In this document: positions 34,081-43,835 of the stretch, one piece after another
How the letters are laid out: each line of letters opens with the position of its first letter
Position numbering within the stretch: position 1 is the stretch's first letter
DNA from: Paraburkholderia madseniana
GTDB taxonomy: Bacteria > Pseudomonadota > Gammaproteobacteria > Burkholderiales > Burkholderiaceae
Reading direction: 5' to 3'
DNA length: 64,000 bases
NCBI RefSeq assembly: GCF_009690905.1
Contig: NZ_VOSW01000042.1
Coordinates: forward strand, 1 to 64,000
Program-made: the position numbers and the translations under genes
The notes under the pieces: model-generated
Database searches by the model: none
What the model was told of the DNA's origin: nothing
Seen by the model: the letters and a program-made list of their open reading frames with translations, nothing else

Positions 34081-35439
34081 ATGAGCCGCAGCAACGCTGT
34101 GAACGTTCAAACGTTTATCAACGACCACCCCTTCTCGCCGTTCCAGTGGCTCATCTTTTTCATGTGTTTCATCATCGTCCTGCTGGACGGTTTTGACACG
34201 GCCGCGATCGGCTTCATTGCACCGTCGCTGATCTCCGAATGGGGCATCACCCGGCCGGCGCTCGCGCCAGTGTTGAGCGCGGCGCTGTTCGGCCTCGCGT
34301 GCGGCGCGCTCGTCTCAGGGCCGCTGTCCGACCGGCTCGGGCGGCGCTCGATGCTGCTCGGCTCGGTGCTGCTGTTCGGCGTGACCTGCTTCGCTTCGGC
34401 GTTCTCGAACAACATCGAACACCTGACGATCTTGCGCTTCGTCACCGGCGTCGGCCTCGGCGCGGCCATGCCGAACGCCGTGACGATGATGGGCGAGTAC
34501 TGTCCGGATCGCCGCCGCGCGACCGTGATCAATCTGATGTTCTGCGGCTTTCCGCTCGGCGCCGCCTTCGGCGGCTTTCTCGCTGCGTGGATGATTCCGC
34601 ACTTCGGCTGGCGCAGCGTGCTGGTGCTTGGCGGTATCACGCCGCTCTTGCTGCTGATCGTGCTGGTGCTGAAGATGCCGGAATCGGTCCGCTATATGGT
34701 GGCCAATAGCAAGCCGGTCGAACGGATCCGCGCAGCGCTGGCACGCATTTCGAGCGACGCCACGCAGGCCGACAGCTTCGTCATGACCGAAACCGCGCCG
34801 CAAACCGGCGGCAAGGGCATAGGCGTGGTGCTCTCGCGCTCGTACATCGTCGGCTCGGTGATGCTGTGGATCGCCTACTTCATGGGCCTCGTGATCTTCT
34901 ACGCGTCGATCAACTGGATGCCGATTCTGCTGAAGGACGCCGGACTCACGCCGCAACGCGCGACGCTGATTTCCGCGCTGTTCCCGCTCGGTGGCGTCGG
35001 CGCCGTGCTGTGCGGCGTGCTGATGGACCGCTTCAACGCGAACCGCATCATCGCGGCCTGCTATGCGCTGACCGCGGTGAGCGTGTATTTCATCGGCCAG
35101 GCAGTTGGCAATGTGGGCGCGCTGGTGTTTATCGTGTTCGTCGCCGGCGTGCTGATGAATACCGCGCAATCGTCGATGCCGGCGCTTGCCGCCGCGTTCT
35201 ACCCGACGCAGGGTCGCGGCACGGGCGTGGCGTGGATGCTGGGGATCGGCCGCTTCGGCGGGATCGCGGGTTCGTTCCTCGTGGCCGAACTGACGCGCCG
35301 CCACTTCACCTTTGGCGGGATCTTCGCGATGGTTGCGGTGGCAGGTCTGATTTCGTGCGTGGCGTTGCTGATCAAGCAGGCGGCACGGCCGCATGTGGCG
35401 GCAGAGACCGGCGCGAAAGCGGAGTCGTTTGGGCATTGA
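34081..35439 (+). CDS. AAHS-family aromatic-acid:H+ symporter (PcaK/BenK-like MFS)
   Basis: This 452-aa major facilitator has about 12 membrane helices and the AAHS marks: DGFDTAAIGFIAPSL in the first helix (Asp essential in PcaK), GPLSDRLGRRSML between helices 2 and 3, and a matching DRFNANRI loop in the second half. Members import 4-hydroxybenzoate, protocatechuate, benzoate or related acids. AGGAG lies about 10 nt before the ATG. No aromatic ring-cleavage genes adjoin it; LigJ/LigK are 15 kb away. Substrate unknown. Confidence 0.88.
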   Translation: MSRSNAVNVQTFINDHPFSPFQWLIFFMCFIIVLLDGFDTAAIGFIAPSLISEWGITRPALAPVLSAALFGLACGALVSGPLSDRLGRRSMLLGSVLLFGVTCFASAFSNNIEHLTILRFVTGVGLGAAMPNAVTMMGEYCPDRRRATVINLMFCGFPLGAAFGGFLAAWMIPHFGWRSVLVLGGITPLLLLIVLVLKMPESVRYMVANSKPVERIRAALARISSDATQADSFVMTETAPQTGGKGIGVVLSRSYIVGSVMLWIAYFMGLVIFYASINWMPILLKDAGLTPQRATLISALFPLGGVGAVLCGVLMDRFNANRIIAACYALTAVSVYFIGQAVGNVGALVFIVFVAGVLMNTAQSSMPALAAAFYPTQGRGTGVAWMLGIGRFGGIAGSFLVAELTRRHFTFGGIFAMVAVAGLISCVALLIKQAARPHVAAETGAKAESFGH

Positions 35440-35516
35440 AAAGGCGGGAGGTGCGAGTAAAAGGCACCGTCCGTCACTTCCCGATAAACTACGCCGTTAT
35501 TGATTCGGGCGGGCAC

Positions 35517-35541
35517 GGCAATGGTCAATGCCATTGCCTTT
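35517..35541 (+). terminator. Rho-independent terminator after the AAHS permease
   Basis: GGCAATGG (35517-35524) and CCATTGCC (35531-35538) form a perfect 8-bp stem with a 6-nt loop followed by TTT. It lies 78 bp after the permease stop and before the next small gene. Confidence 0.6.
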
Positions 35542-35575
35542 GCACCGTCGCCCATCTAACGACAGGATTCAGTCA

Positions 35576-35905
35576 ATGAAACGCGTAGTTGTATCGGCCG
35601 TGCTCGCACTGTGCCTCGCACAGCCGACCGTTGAAGCCGTTGCACAAACAGTCAGCGATCAATGTTTTGCGATCGGCGATATTGCCGGCCAGGTGGCTTC
35701 GTGGCGTGCGCACAAGAAGACGAAAGCGCAGGCGCTTGCCCAAGCGGCCAAGTACTACAAAGGTGAATCCGACCGGCAAGCAGTCTCCGCCATCGTCGAA
35801 AAGATCTACAGCCCGAACGCCCCCCACATGACACCCGATCAGGCCAGCATGGCGTTCACATCGGACTGTGCAAACCAGCAGAAATCGCAGGCACCCGCGC
35901 AGTAG
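35576..35905 (+). CDS. Hypothetical periplasmic protein
   Basis: This 109-aa protein begins with a signal peptide (MKRVVVSAVLALCLAQPTVEA, cleavage near AVA-QT) and has a short helical mature region with two Cys (DQCFAIGDIA, TSDCANQQ) that could form a disulphide. The ATG at 35576 follows AGGA; an upstream in-frame ATG at 35528 lies inside the terminator hairpin and is rejected. No family is recognised. It is convergent with the GH53 gene and apparently a single-gene unit. Confidence 0.65.
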   Translation: MKRVVVSAVLALCLAQPTVEAVAQTVSDQCFAIGDIAGQVASWRAHKKTKAQALAQAAKYYKGESDRQAVSAIVEKIYSPNAPHMTPDQASMAFTSDCANQQKSQAPAQ

Positions 35906-35955
35906 TGCCTGCTATCCGCACGGCCATTTCGCCGCACTAGCGGTTAGAGCCAGGA

Positions 35956-37116
35956 CTAGCGCTTGCGGAACGCATCCAGCGACGTCAACGCGTTGCCGTG
36001 AAAATCGAACAACGTGTTGTTGTCCCACTGATCGCCCGCGCCGACTTTCCATCCGACATTCGGCGTCGGAATCCATTCCGGCTCCCACCAGAACACGCCC
36101 TTGCCGTGGCCACCGGGTATCGCCTTCACGATATCCGTCACCGCACCGATAAATTGCGCCTGGCCGGCCGGTGTCTGCGGGAAGGTCGTGGAGCCGGTAT
36201 TGGTCATCGCGTTGGGTTCCGAATCGCCGTCGCTGGTGGTCCACGGATACGCGGTCTCGACGACCATCACGTCCTTTCCGTAGCGCGTCGCCATATCGTT
36301 CGCATTGTTCTGCAAATCGCTTAGCGCGCCTTGCCACTGCGGGTAGTAGGACAAGCCGATCACATCAAACGTGACGTCGCGTTGTACCGCGCTGTCGAAC
36401 CACCAACGGCTCGTTGCATTGTTGCCGCCGCTGTCGAGGTGCAGCATGACCTTGATCCGTTCATCGACGGATTTCACCGCGTCGTGCCCGGCCTTCAACA
36501 GTTGCGCGAGGTTGTCCCACTGATCGTATTTGCCGAGCGGCCACAGCATGCCGCCCGTGATTTCGTTGCCGACCTGAACCCACTCCGGATGCACGCCATC
36601 GCGCTTGAGCATCGTGAGGACCTTCGACGTGTACTCGGATAGCAGCGCACAGGTTTGCTCGATATCCTTGCCAGCCCAGTCGTGAGGCGGATACTGCTTG
36701 CCCGGATCGGCCCACCAGTCGCTGTAGTGGAAATCGATCAGTATGCGCATGCCGAGCGCAGCGACGCGGCGAGCCAGAACGCGTACATGTTCGGCATTGT
36801 TGTAACCGGTGGCGGGACTTTGGTCGGCCGGAAAAAAGTTCGGATTGCCAGGATCGTTCCACACTTTGATGCGGATCGAGTCGACACCATGACTCTTCAG
36901 AATGAAAAGACAGTCGAGCGGCACACCGTGCTCGTAAAACTTCGCGCCATTGGCCTCGAGTTCCAGCAGCGTCGACACGTCCGCTCCCTTTGCAAACCCT
37001 TTTCCGCGGCCGAACAAACCCAGTTCACCGGCAACGGCTGGCACGCCGACCGTTGCGCCAACACCAGCGGCGGCCCCAGCAGATGCAAGCCACCCGAGCA
37101 TTTCTCTTCTGTTCAT
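35956..37116 (-). CDS. GH53 endo-beta-1,4-galactanase (exported)
   Basis: This 386-aa glycoside hydrolase family 53 enzyme hydrolyses beta-1,4-galactan side chains of pectin. The acid/base Glu185 (QVGNEI) and nucleophile Glu287 (VVETAYPW) are in place, with family motifs FHYSDWWADPGKQ and VFWWEPEW. A twin-arginine-like leader (MNRREMLGWLASAGAAAG) points to export. It is the distal gene of the galactan locus: the galacto-oligosaccharides it releases would be imported by the ABC system and split by the GH42 enzyme upstream. Confidence 0.9.
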   Translation of the reverse strand: MNRREMLGWLASAGAAAGVGATVGVPAVAGELGLFGRGKGFAKGADVSTLLELEANGAKFYEHGVPLDCLFILKSHGVDSIRIKVWNDPGNPNFFPADQSPATGYNNAEHVRVLARRVAALGMRILIDFHYSDWWADPGKQYPPHDWAGKDIEQTCALLSEYTSKVLTMLKRDGVHPEWVQVGNEITGGMLWPLGKYDQWDNLAQLLKAGHDAVKSVDERIKVMLHLDSGGNNATSRWWFDSAVQRDVTFDVIGLSYYPQWQGALSDLQNNANDMATRYGKDVMVVETAYPWTTSDGDSEPNAMTNTGSTTFPQTPAGQAQFIGAVTDIVKAIPGGHGKGVFWWEPEWIPTPNVGWKVGAGDQWDNNTLFDFHGNALTSLDAFRKR

Positions 37117-37266
37117 CCGTCATCCTCCATCGATTGAATGGCGGTTCTTTTAGAGGCCGCCTGTTCCGGGTTGAAGTGCCTAAATTTCTGGCGCCATTTC
37201 TCCCTCCGATAACGCGCTCATCTCACTTCTCGCTTCTCACTTGCTCAAGCCCGTTGACGTGCTGGG

Positions 37267-39231
37267 CTACGCATTCCTCCACGCACATACGTCACCGGTT
37301 TTCAACTCCGAATGTCCCAGCACAAACATCGCATTGGTTGGCGCTGGCGCTTGCACTAGCTCCGGACCGAAGTTGAACGCGAAGGTCAGATCGCCGCGTC
37401 GGCGAATGCGCAAGCCCTCAGCCAGCAATTGCGTCTCGATACCCGCCTGCTTCGCCGCCTGCTGCAAAACCTCGCGATGCAACGCGTGCGACAACCACCC
37501 CGCCACATAGCGAACCCTTCCGTGGGTGAGTATCGCCGGCCACGTGTCGTCGAATTGCGCGTCGACGGTCGTCTCGCCATTGGCGCGAACGTGCTCACGC
37601 CAATGCAGCGCAACGCCCTGCGTGTCTCCGATCGAAAGCGCTGGCGTAAGCGTCGGGCGCAGCGTTTCGACTTCGAGCACCTGCATCGGCAGAACGCGTT
37701 GCAATGCGCCGGGTGGCAAGCTCGAAGGAATGGCGAAGGTCGTGGTCTTCGAACCGCTCCTCGGGCCGAATACCCATTGCGCCGAACTCCGCTCGATCTG
37801 ATCGACGAGCGTGTCGTCGATCACGGCAATGCTCGGCACCACCACTAACCGGTACGGCGAAAGATCGGCCTTGCTCGACACGATATCGACGTCGAGGCCG
37901 AGTTCACGCAGCGCCTCGTAGTAGTCGAACGCCAGCGTCTGATAGTCGAAGGTTTTGCCATGACGCTGAATCTCGAACATCCACTGCGTCTCGTAGTCGA
38001 ACACGATCGCGGTGGCCGCGCGCGCCGGCGCACCGAGGCCGGACAGCACTGCGGACGAGGCAATTTCACGCGCCGCCTGCTGCACTTCAAGGCCGCCAGG
38101 CGACAGTTCGTTGTTCGGCAAGTTGAGACCCGAATGCATCTGTTCCTGCGCATACGGACACTGACGCCAGCGGAAATACGACACCAGTTCCGCGCCATGT
38201 GCGAACGCTTCATAAGCCCACAGCCTGACCATGCCCTTCGCGGGCACCGGATTCCACGGCGCCCAGTTCACCGGCCCTGCCTGTTGCTCCATCACCCAGA
38301 AGCGGCCAGCGCCAATCGCGCGGTAGCGGTCGTGATCGAACGCGGAGACGTCGGGATGCGCGGTGCGCGCGTAACGCGCCTTCTGCTCTTCAGGCAGTGC
38401 GATCGATTCCGTACGCGCGATCGGATAGCTGTCCCAGGCCGCCACGTCGAGCGCGTTGTCTTCGGTGAAACGGTAATGATCGAAGGTCGTAAAGAAGCCC
38501 ATGAAGTTGTGCAGCAGATCCGCCTCGGGTGCATGCTCACGCAGCACGTCGATCTGCTCGCGATGGAAGCCGGCCACCTCATCCGACATGAAGCGGCGGA
38601 AATCGAGCAGATGGATCGGATTGGCGTCGGTGGGCGTGAGGTTCGGCAGGCCGATCGTCTCGAACGACGGATACTCCATGCTCCAGAACACGTTGCCCCA
38701 TGCATCGTTCAACGTCTCGACGCGCTCGTAGCGATGCTGCAACCACGTCTGAAAGCGCGCCAGTGCCGCGCCCGAATAACTCGGCACGGTCTCGTGGCAG
38801 CCGAGTTCGTTGTCGGTCTGCCACGCGACGATAGACGGATGCCGTCCATAGCGCTCCACCATCGCGGTGACAATGCGTACGCACTCACGCCGATAGGTTT
38901 CGCTGGAAATATCGTAGTGGCGACGCGAGCCGAAATTCCAGCGCACGCCGTCCGCACGCACCGGCAACACGTCCGGGTGCGCGTCGATCAACCATTTCGG
39001 CGGCGAAGCGGTGGGTGTACCCAGCACGAGTTTCAGTCCCGCCGCCGCCAGCGTCTCGACGGCTTCATCGAGCCAGCCCCAGGCGAATTCGTCGGCGCGC
39101 GGCTCCATCCGGCTCCACGCGAATTCGGCGATCCGCACATGCGTGATGCCGAGCTCGACCATACGTTTCGCATCGTCGGCCCACATCGAACGCGGCCATT
39201 GTTCGGGGTAGTAGCAAACACCAAGTTGCAT
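37267..39231 (-). CDS. GH42 beta-galactosidase
   Basis: This 654-aa family 42 beta-galactosidase has acid/base Glu142 (WQTDNELG) and nucleophile Glu315 (FWVMEQQAGPVNWAPWNP), preceded by the N-terminal GVCYYPEQWP motif. No signal peptide, so it is cytoplasmic and would cleave imported galacto-oligosaccharides to galactose. It lies between the sugar importer and the GH53 gene on the same strand, 37 bp after the permease stop. Confidence 0.94.
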   Translation of the reverse strand: MQLGVCYYPEQWPRSMWADDAKRMVELGITHVRIAEFAWSRMEPRADEFAWGWLDEAVETLAAAGLKLVLGTPTASPPKWLIDAHPDVLPVRADGVRWNFGSRRHYDISSETYRRECVRIVTAMVERYGRHPSIVAWQTDNELGCHETVPSYSGAALARFQTWLQHRYERVETLNDAWGNVFWSMEYPSFETIGLPNLTPTDANPIHLLDFRRFMSDEVAGFHREQIDVLREHAPEADLLHNFMGFFTTFDHYRFTEDNALDVAAWDSYPIARTESIALPEEQKARYARTAHPDVSAFDHDRYRAIGAGRFWVMEQQAGPVNWAPWNPVPAKGMVRLWAYEAFAHGAELVSYFRWRQCPYAQEQMHSGLNLPNNELSPGGLEVQQAAREIASSAVLSGLGAPARAATAIVFDYETQWMFEIQRHGKTFDYQTLAFDYYEALRELGLDVDIVSSKADLSPYRLVVVPSIAVIDDTLVDQIERSSAQWVFGPRSGSKTTTFAIPSSLPPGALQRVLPMQVLEVETLRPTLTPALSIGDTQGVALHWREHVRANGETTVDAQFDDTWPAILTHGRVRYVAGWLSHALHREVLQQAAKQAGIETQLLAEGLRIRRRGDLTFAFNFGPELVQAPAPTNAMFVLGHSELKTGDVCAWRNA

Positions 39232-39268
39232 GAGAGAGTCTCTTTGTTAAATGACGGCAAACGGGCGA

Positions 39269-40120
39269 TCAGCCCTTGCTTGCGCCGAAAGTCAGACCGG
39301 CGACGAAATGCTTCTGCATCAGGAAAAACATCAGCACGGAGGGCAATGCGGCGAGTACCGAGCCGGCGGCAACCAGATTCCATGCCGTCGTCCACTGGCC
39401 TTTAAGCGCGGCGACGCCCACGGTGATCGGCGCAGCCTCATCGCCTTGCGTGAGGCACAGCGCCCAGAAGTAGTCGTTCCAGACAAACGTGAACACGAGG
39501 ATGCCCAGCGCGGCGAGCGCGGGACGAATCAGCGGCAGCACGATGCGCCAGTAGATCGTCCATTCGCTGGCCCCTTCCACGCGCGCCGCCTCGATCATCT
39601 CGAACGGCAACTGCTTGATGAAGTTACGCAGAAACAGCGTGCAAAAGCCGGTCTGAAACGACACATGAAAAATCACCAGCGCCCACACGCTATTGAATAG
39701 GCCCACTTTCAGCGCCATATCACGCACCGGGATCATCAGAATCTGGATCGGTACGAAATTGCCGGCTACAAAGGCGAACAGCACAGCGGTATTGCCCGGG
39801 AACCGGTAGGTCGCCAAAGCAAAACCCGCCATCGAAGCGAGCATGATCGCGCCGATCACCGAGGGCACCGTGATCAACACGCTATTGGCGAAGTAATGGA
39901 GCATCGGCGTTTGCGTGAGCGCCGTGCCGTAGTTTTCGATTAACGTAAAATGCTTGGGCCAGCCCCAGTAATCGCCTTGCGACAACTCGTCCGACGAGCG
40001 GATCGACGTGACGAGCACAGCCAGCATCGGCAGCAGCCATATCAGCAGCGCAAGCGGCAACGACGCTTTGTACAACGTGCGGTTGAGCGGTTTCCAGCGT
40101 TCGACGGGAAGCGGATACAT
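39269..40120 (-). CDS. Sugar ABC transporter permease, MalG/LacG type
   Basis: This 283-aa permease has six predicted helices and the EAA loop EMIEAARVEGASEWTIYWRIVLPLIRP. I chose the ATG at 40120, preceded by CAGGAG; the frame is open to 40216 but the extra residues overlap the previous gene. It pairs with the MalF-type permease 19 bp upstream to form the channel for galacto-oligosaccharides. Confidence 0.91.
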   Translation of the reverse strand: MYPLPVERWKPLNRTLYKASLPLALLIWLLPMLAVLVTSIRSSDELSQGDYWGWPKHFTLIENYGTALTQTPMLHYFANSVLITVPSVIGAIMLASMAGFALATYRFPGNTAVLFAFVAGNFVPIQILMIPVRDMALKVGLFNSVWALVIFHVSFQTGFCTLFLRNFIKQLPFEMIEAARVEGASEWTIYWRIVLPLIRPALAALGILVFTFVWNDYFWALCLTQGDEAAPITVGVAALKGQWTTAWNLVAAGSVLAALPSVLMFFLMQKHFVAGLTFGASKG

Positions 40121-40139
40121 GACACGTGACTCCTGGAAA

Positions 40140-41045
40140 TCAGTGTTCTTCGCGCAGCATGCGGCGCAGATGAAACACGATGTAGACGAGCATGATGGCG
40201 AACAGCACGACGGCAATCGCCGCGGAATACCCTTCGCGGTAGTACTTGATCGCCTGGTCGTACATGTAATAGGCGAGCACGGTCGAGCTATCGAAGGGAC
40301 CGCCGCCGCTCATCACCGCAATCAGGTCGAAGCTGCGCAGCGCGCCGATCACGGTCAGCACCACTGCCATGAATGTGGCGGGCCGTAGTTGCGGAAGGAT
40401 CACGTGCCATAGCAGACGCACGCCTTTTGCGCCCTCCATGCGTGCCGCCTCGACCACTTCGGGATTGATGCCTGTCAGCCCGGTGAGATACAGCACCATG
40501 CAAAACGGCGTTTGCGGCCACAGCGCGGCGAAGATGATGCCGAAGGTGACGGTGTGCGGATCGCCGAGCACAGGAATGCCATGACCGACGATCAACCTCA
40601 GCAAGCCGAAACCCGGATCGTAAAACCAACTGAACACGAGCCCCACCACCACGCCCGATAGCACGAATGGCGCAAAAAACAGCGACTTCACGACCCGCAT
40701 GCCACGGATATGCTGGTTCAGATACAACGCGAACAACAGCCCGAGCGGCGGCGCCAACAGGAATAGCGCGAGCCAGATCAGGTTGTTCTTGAGCGCCGTA
40801 TAGAACGTGTCCGCATGAAACAGTTCGATGTAGTTATCGAAGCCCGCGAACGTCTTCGGCGTCATGCCGTCCCAGTTGTAAAAGCTGAGCGAAATACTGC
40901 TGATGATCGGGTAGACCACGCACAGGCAAAACAACACACAGCCCGGCAGCAGGAAGAAAAGCGCCGCGCGGTGCTGATGACGGCGCGTCGTAGAGACGTG
41001 CCGGTGCCGCGCCGCGGGTAGGCGGCGCGCTGCGGAATGAGACAT
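40140..41045 (-). CDS. Sugar ABC transporter permease, MalF/LacF type
   Basis: This 301-aa permease has a first membrane helix at about residues 28-50 (ALFFLLPGCVLFCLCVVYPIIS) and the EAA loop EVVEAARMEGAKGVRLLWHVILPQLRP. It is partner of the next gene. The binding-protein gene ends 65 bp upstream on the same strand. Confidence 0.91.
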   Translation of the reverse strand: MSHSAARRLPAARHRHVSTTRRHQHRAALFFLLPGCVLFCLCVVYPIISSISLSFYNWDGMTPKTFAGFDNYIELFHADTFYTALKNNLIWLALFLLAPPLGLLFALYLNQHIRGMRVVKSLFFAPFVLSGVVVGLVFSWFYDPGFGLLRLIVGHGIPVLGDPHTVTFGIIFAALWPQTPFCMVLYLTGLTGINPEVVEAARMEGAKGVRLLWHVILPQLRPATFMAVVLTVIGALRSFDLIAVMSGGGPFDSSTVLAYYMYDQAIKYYREGYSAAIAVVLFAIMLVYIVFHLRRMLREEH

Positions 41046-41110
41046 GATCGGGCCTCGTCGGAGATCGAAGGCGAGCGCCAGCGCTTGCTGCCTTGCTGGC
41101 GCTCCGGGGC

Positions 41111-42364
41111 TTACTTCTTGTAGATGCGCTTGCGGGTCGCTTCGAGGCGGACCAGCATGGCGTCGAGTTGCGACGGATCGCTGTAGAACTGCTGCATCGC
41201 CTTCATGCCTTCGTCGGCCATTTCCTTCTGCATGTCGCGATCGTAGAACTGCGCGATACCGCCCTTCGTGTTCGCGAGGGTCTGGAAGCCGACCTTCGAA
41301 ATCTCGTCTTCAGGTTCGGCCGACTGGCTGTTCGACGGCAACGTCCCCCAACCCTTCGCGAGATCGGCGTTGATCTGCGGCTGTTCCATGAAGGCAAGCA
41401 GTCTGCGGGCATCGGCCTTGTTCTTTGCTTTGGCCGGAACCAGCAGCACATTGACCGGACCGTCTTCGGCCATCGGTACGTTCGCGTCGATCACCGGGAA
41501 GCGGAAGAAACCGGTCTGCGGCCGGAGGGACGCCGGAATGCTCGCTGAGAAAAACGTGCCCATCAGCATCATCGACGCCTTGCCATTCACGAGAAACGGC
41601 GCAATCGAATCGAGGTCGTAGGAGAGCGCGTTGTCGATGAAGTAGTGATCGTCGATCAGCGTTTTCCACGCGGTGTAGACCTTTTTAACGCGTGCATCGG
41701 TGTAGGGAATTTCGCCGGCCATCAACTGCTGGTGGAATGCGTTGCCGTTGATGCGCAGGTCGAGATAGTCGAACCACGCGGCAAGCGTCCAGCTATCGCG
41801 CGCCGCGACGGCGATCGGTGCCACGCCGCTGGCCTTCAGCTTCTTGCAGGCGTCGAGAAATTCATCCCACGTTTTCGGTTCGCCTTTGATACCGGCCTTC
41901 TCGAACAGATCCTTGCGATAGAAGAAGCCGTAGGCGTCGTAACCGAGCGGCGCGGCGTACTGCTTGCCCTTATACGTCGAGGCGTCCTTCACCGACGCAT
42001 ACTGCTGCGACCAGCCGTTCTTGCTCCAGTCCGAGGACAGGTCTTCTAGCAGGCCGCGTTGCGCGTAATACGCCATGCGCTCGCCGTCGTGCCACGACAC
42101 GACATCAGGCGGATCGGTGGCGAGCCAGCCGCCCATCTGCACCTTGTACGCTTCCTCGCTGATGTAGGTCACCTTGAGGTCGACGTCGGGATTGGCTTTC
42201 TTGAACTTGTCGAACGCGTCCTGCCACGTAGAGCGCTGATTACCGCGCGCCGATACGTTGACGGTCAACGTGGCCGCGTCAGCCGCGGTGGCGCAGAGCG
42301 CGCCTGCAACCAGTGCGACCCCAATCGACGCGTATGCCAGACGGCGAAGGCGAAGAGAAATCAT
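41111..42364 (-). CDS. Sugar ABC transporter substrate-binding protein
   Basis: This 417-aa extracellular solute-binding protein family 1 member has a Sec signal peptide (cleavage near ADA-AT, about residue 30) and typical motifs (FKKANPDVDLKVTYIS, PLGYDAYGFFYRKDLFEKAGI, TWDEFLDACKKLKASG). AAGGAG precedes the ATG. With GH53 and GH42 genes in the same run, galacto-oligosaccharides are the likely ligand; this is inferred from context. Confidence 0.91.
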   Translation of the reverse strand: MISLRLRRLAYASIGVALVAGALCATAADAATLTVNVSARGNQRSTWQDAFDKFKKANPDVDLKVTYISEEAYKVQMGGWLATDPPDVVSWHDGERMAYYAQRGLLEDLSSDWSKNGWSQQYASVKDASTYKGKQYAAPLGYDAYGFFYRKDLFEKAGIKGEPKTWDEFLDACKKLKASGVAPIAVAARDSWTLAAWFDYLDLRINGNAFHQQLMAGEIPYTDARVKKVYTAWKTLIDDHYFIDNALSYDLDSIAPFLVNGKASMMLMGTFFSASIPASLRPQTGFFRFPVIDANVPMAEDGPVNVLLVPAKAKNKADARRLLAFMEQPQINADLAKGWGTLPSNSQSAEPEDEISKVGFQTLANTKGGIAQFYDRDMQKEMADEGMKAMQQFYSDPSQLDAMLVRLEATRKRIYKK

Positions 42365-42490
42365 CTTATGTCTCCTTGACTACCTTGTTGGCTGACAGCG
42401 GCTCGCTGCCAGACGATGTACCCGCTCTTTGGCGGAATAGGGTTTTGTGAACTCGGTGGTGCCCTGGATTCCCGAGATGCGCCAGGCGCC

Positions 42491-43630
42491 TCAAGCGGCG
42501 ACCCGCTCGGGCTCGAACGTGCTGCGCCGCAGTGCAACGCCATCCGCATCGAACAGATGACATGCGGCAGGCGGAACGTGAATGCAGATGCGCTCGCCCG
42601 AACCAATCGGCGTATCGCCCGCGGCCTTGGCGATGAGCGTGCCACCGGCGTGATCCGCGTGAATATAGCTGTGCTCGCCGAGGCGCTCCGATAGCACCGT
42701 GACGCACTGAATAAACTGCTCGTCGCCAGAAAGGCGCAGATGTTCCGGGCGCACGCCGAGCGTGACAGACTGCCCGCGCTGAAGACGTTGACCGTCCACG
42801 TGAGCGACCAGCCGTTCGCCGCTTTCCGTCAGCGTGACGGCCACCTTGCCCGCTTCGATCGAATCGACCACGGCATCGATGAAATTCATTCGCGGCGAAC
42901 CGATGAAGCCCGCCACAAAGCGCGACTTCGGATGGTGATACAACTCGAGCGGCGCGCCGCTCTGCGCGATGCTGCCGAAGCGCTCGGCATCCGCTCCTGC
43001 ATGCAGCAACACGATTCTGTCGGCAAGGGTCATCGCCTCGACCTGATCGTGGGTCACATAGACCACGCTCGCGTTCGCGAAGCGCTGGTGCAGGCGGGCG
43101 ATTTCGACACGCGTCTGGCCGCGCAATGCGGCGTCGAGATTCGACAACGGTTCGTCGAACAGGAACACGCCGGGCTCACGCACGATGGCCCGGCCGATCG
43201 CAACACGCTGCCGCTGCCCGCCCGAAAGCGCTTTCGGATAACGGTCAAGGAAGGCGTCCAGTTGCAGAATGCGCGCGGCTTCGTGCACCTTCCGGTCGAT
43301 CACGTCCTTGGGTTGCTTCGCGAGTTTCAGGCCGAACGCCATGTTGTCAAACACGGTCATGTGCGGAAACAGCGCGTAGCTCTGGAACACCATCGCCACG
43401 CCGCGTCCGGCGGCGGGCACATCGTTCATGAGGCGGCCGCCGATGTGCAGCTCGCCTTCGCTCAGGTCTTCGAGACCGGCGATCATTCTCAGCAGGGTCG
43501 ACTTGCCGCAACCCGAGGGCCCGAGAAACACGCAGAACTCGTGCTGCGCGATCTCGAGATTCACGCGCCGGATCACCGGCAGATGGTCACCGTACGACTT
43601 CTGCACGTTCGTAAGACGAATCGTTGCCAT
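42491..43630 (-). CDS. Sugar ABC transporter ATPase (UgpC/MalK type)
   Basis: This 379-aa ATPase has Walker A GPSGCGKST (37-45), signature LSGGQ (135-139), Walker B VFLFDEPLSNLD and a C-terminal MalK-type TOBE/OB domain (about 240-379) with the VTLGVRPEHLRL motif. It is the first gene of the galactan operon, directly behind operator 43646-43661, followed 126 bp later by the binding-protein gene. Such ATPases sometimes serve several importers. Confidence 0.93.
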   Translation of the reverse strand: MATIRLTNVQKSYGDHLPVIRRVNLEIAQHEFCVFLGPSGCGKSTLLRMIAGLEDLSEGELHIGGRLMNDVPAAGRGVAMVFQSYALFPHMTVFDNMAFGLKLAKQPKDVIDRKVHEAARILQLDAFLDRYPKALSGGQRQRVAIGRAIVREPGVFLFDEPLSNLDAALRGQTRVEIARLHQRFANASVVYVTHDQVEAMTLADRIVLLHAGADAERFGSIAQSGAPLELYHHPKSRFVAGFIGSPRMNFIDAVVDSIEAGKVAVTLTESGERLVAHVDGQRLQRGQSVTLGVRPEHLRLSGDEQFIQCVTVLSERLGEHSYIHADHAGGTLIAKAAGDTPIGSGERICIHVPPAACHLFDADGVALRRSTFEPERVAA

Positions 43631-43645
43631 GCTGCTGCCTCCTTG

Positions 43646-43661
43646 ATTTAACCGCTTAAAT
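43646..43661. promoter_or_regulatory. LacI-family operator 1 of the galactan locus
   Basis: ATTTAACCGCTTAAAT: perfect 6-bp arms around a CG-centred core, the usual form of LacI/GalR operators. It starts 15 bp upstream of the ATPase start codon, where repressor binding would block transcription. Confidence 0.8.
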
Positions 43662-43700
43662 TTCTATGAAAAATAAACGGCTGGCTCTTGTGCAGCAGGC

Positions 43701-43716
43701 ATTTAATCGCTTAAAT
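43701..43716. promoter_or_regulatory. LacI-family operator 2 of the galactan locus
   Basis: ATTTAATCGCTTAAAT shares the ATTTAA-N4-TTAAAT palindrome with operator 1, 55 bp away centre to centre. It lies 120 bp upstream of the LacI-family gene on the other strand. Two sites in one divergent region suggest loop formation and autoregulation. Confidence 0.8.
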
Positions 43717-43835
43717 TCGAGTTCGAAGGGAAAAGTCATAGTGGGTGTCTCCGCTGTATTTTCCAGCAAGTTATCAATGTCGCCGGTTGCTTGCAACATT
43801 TGAATCGCGCTCCCTGAATATGGGATAAACAGAAC

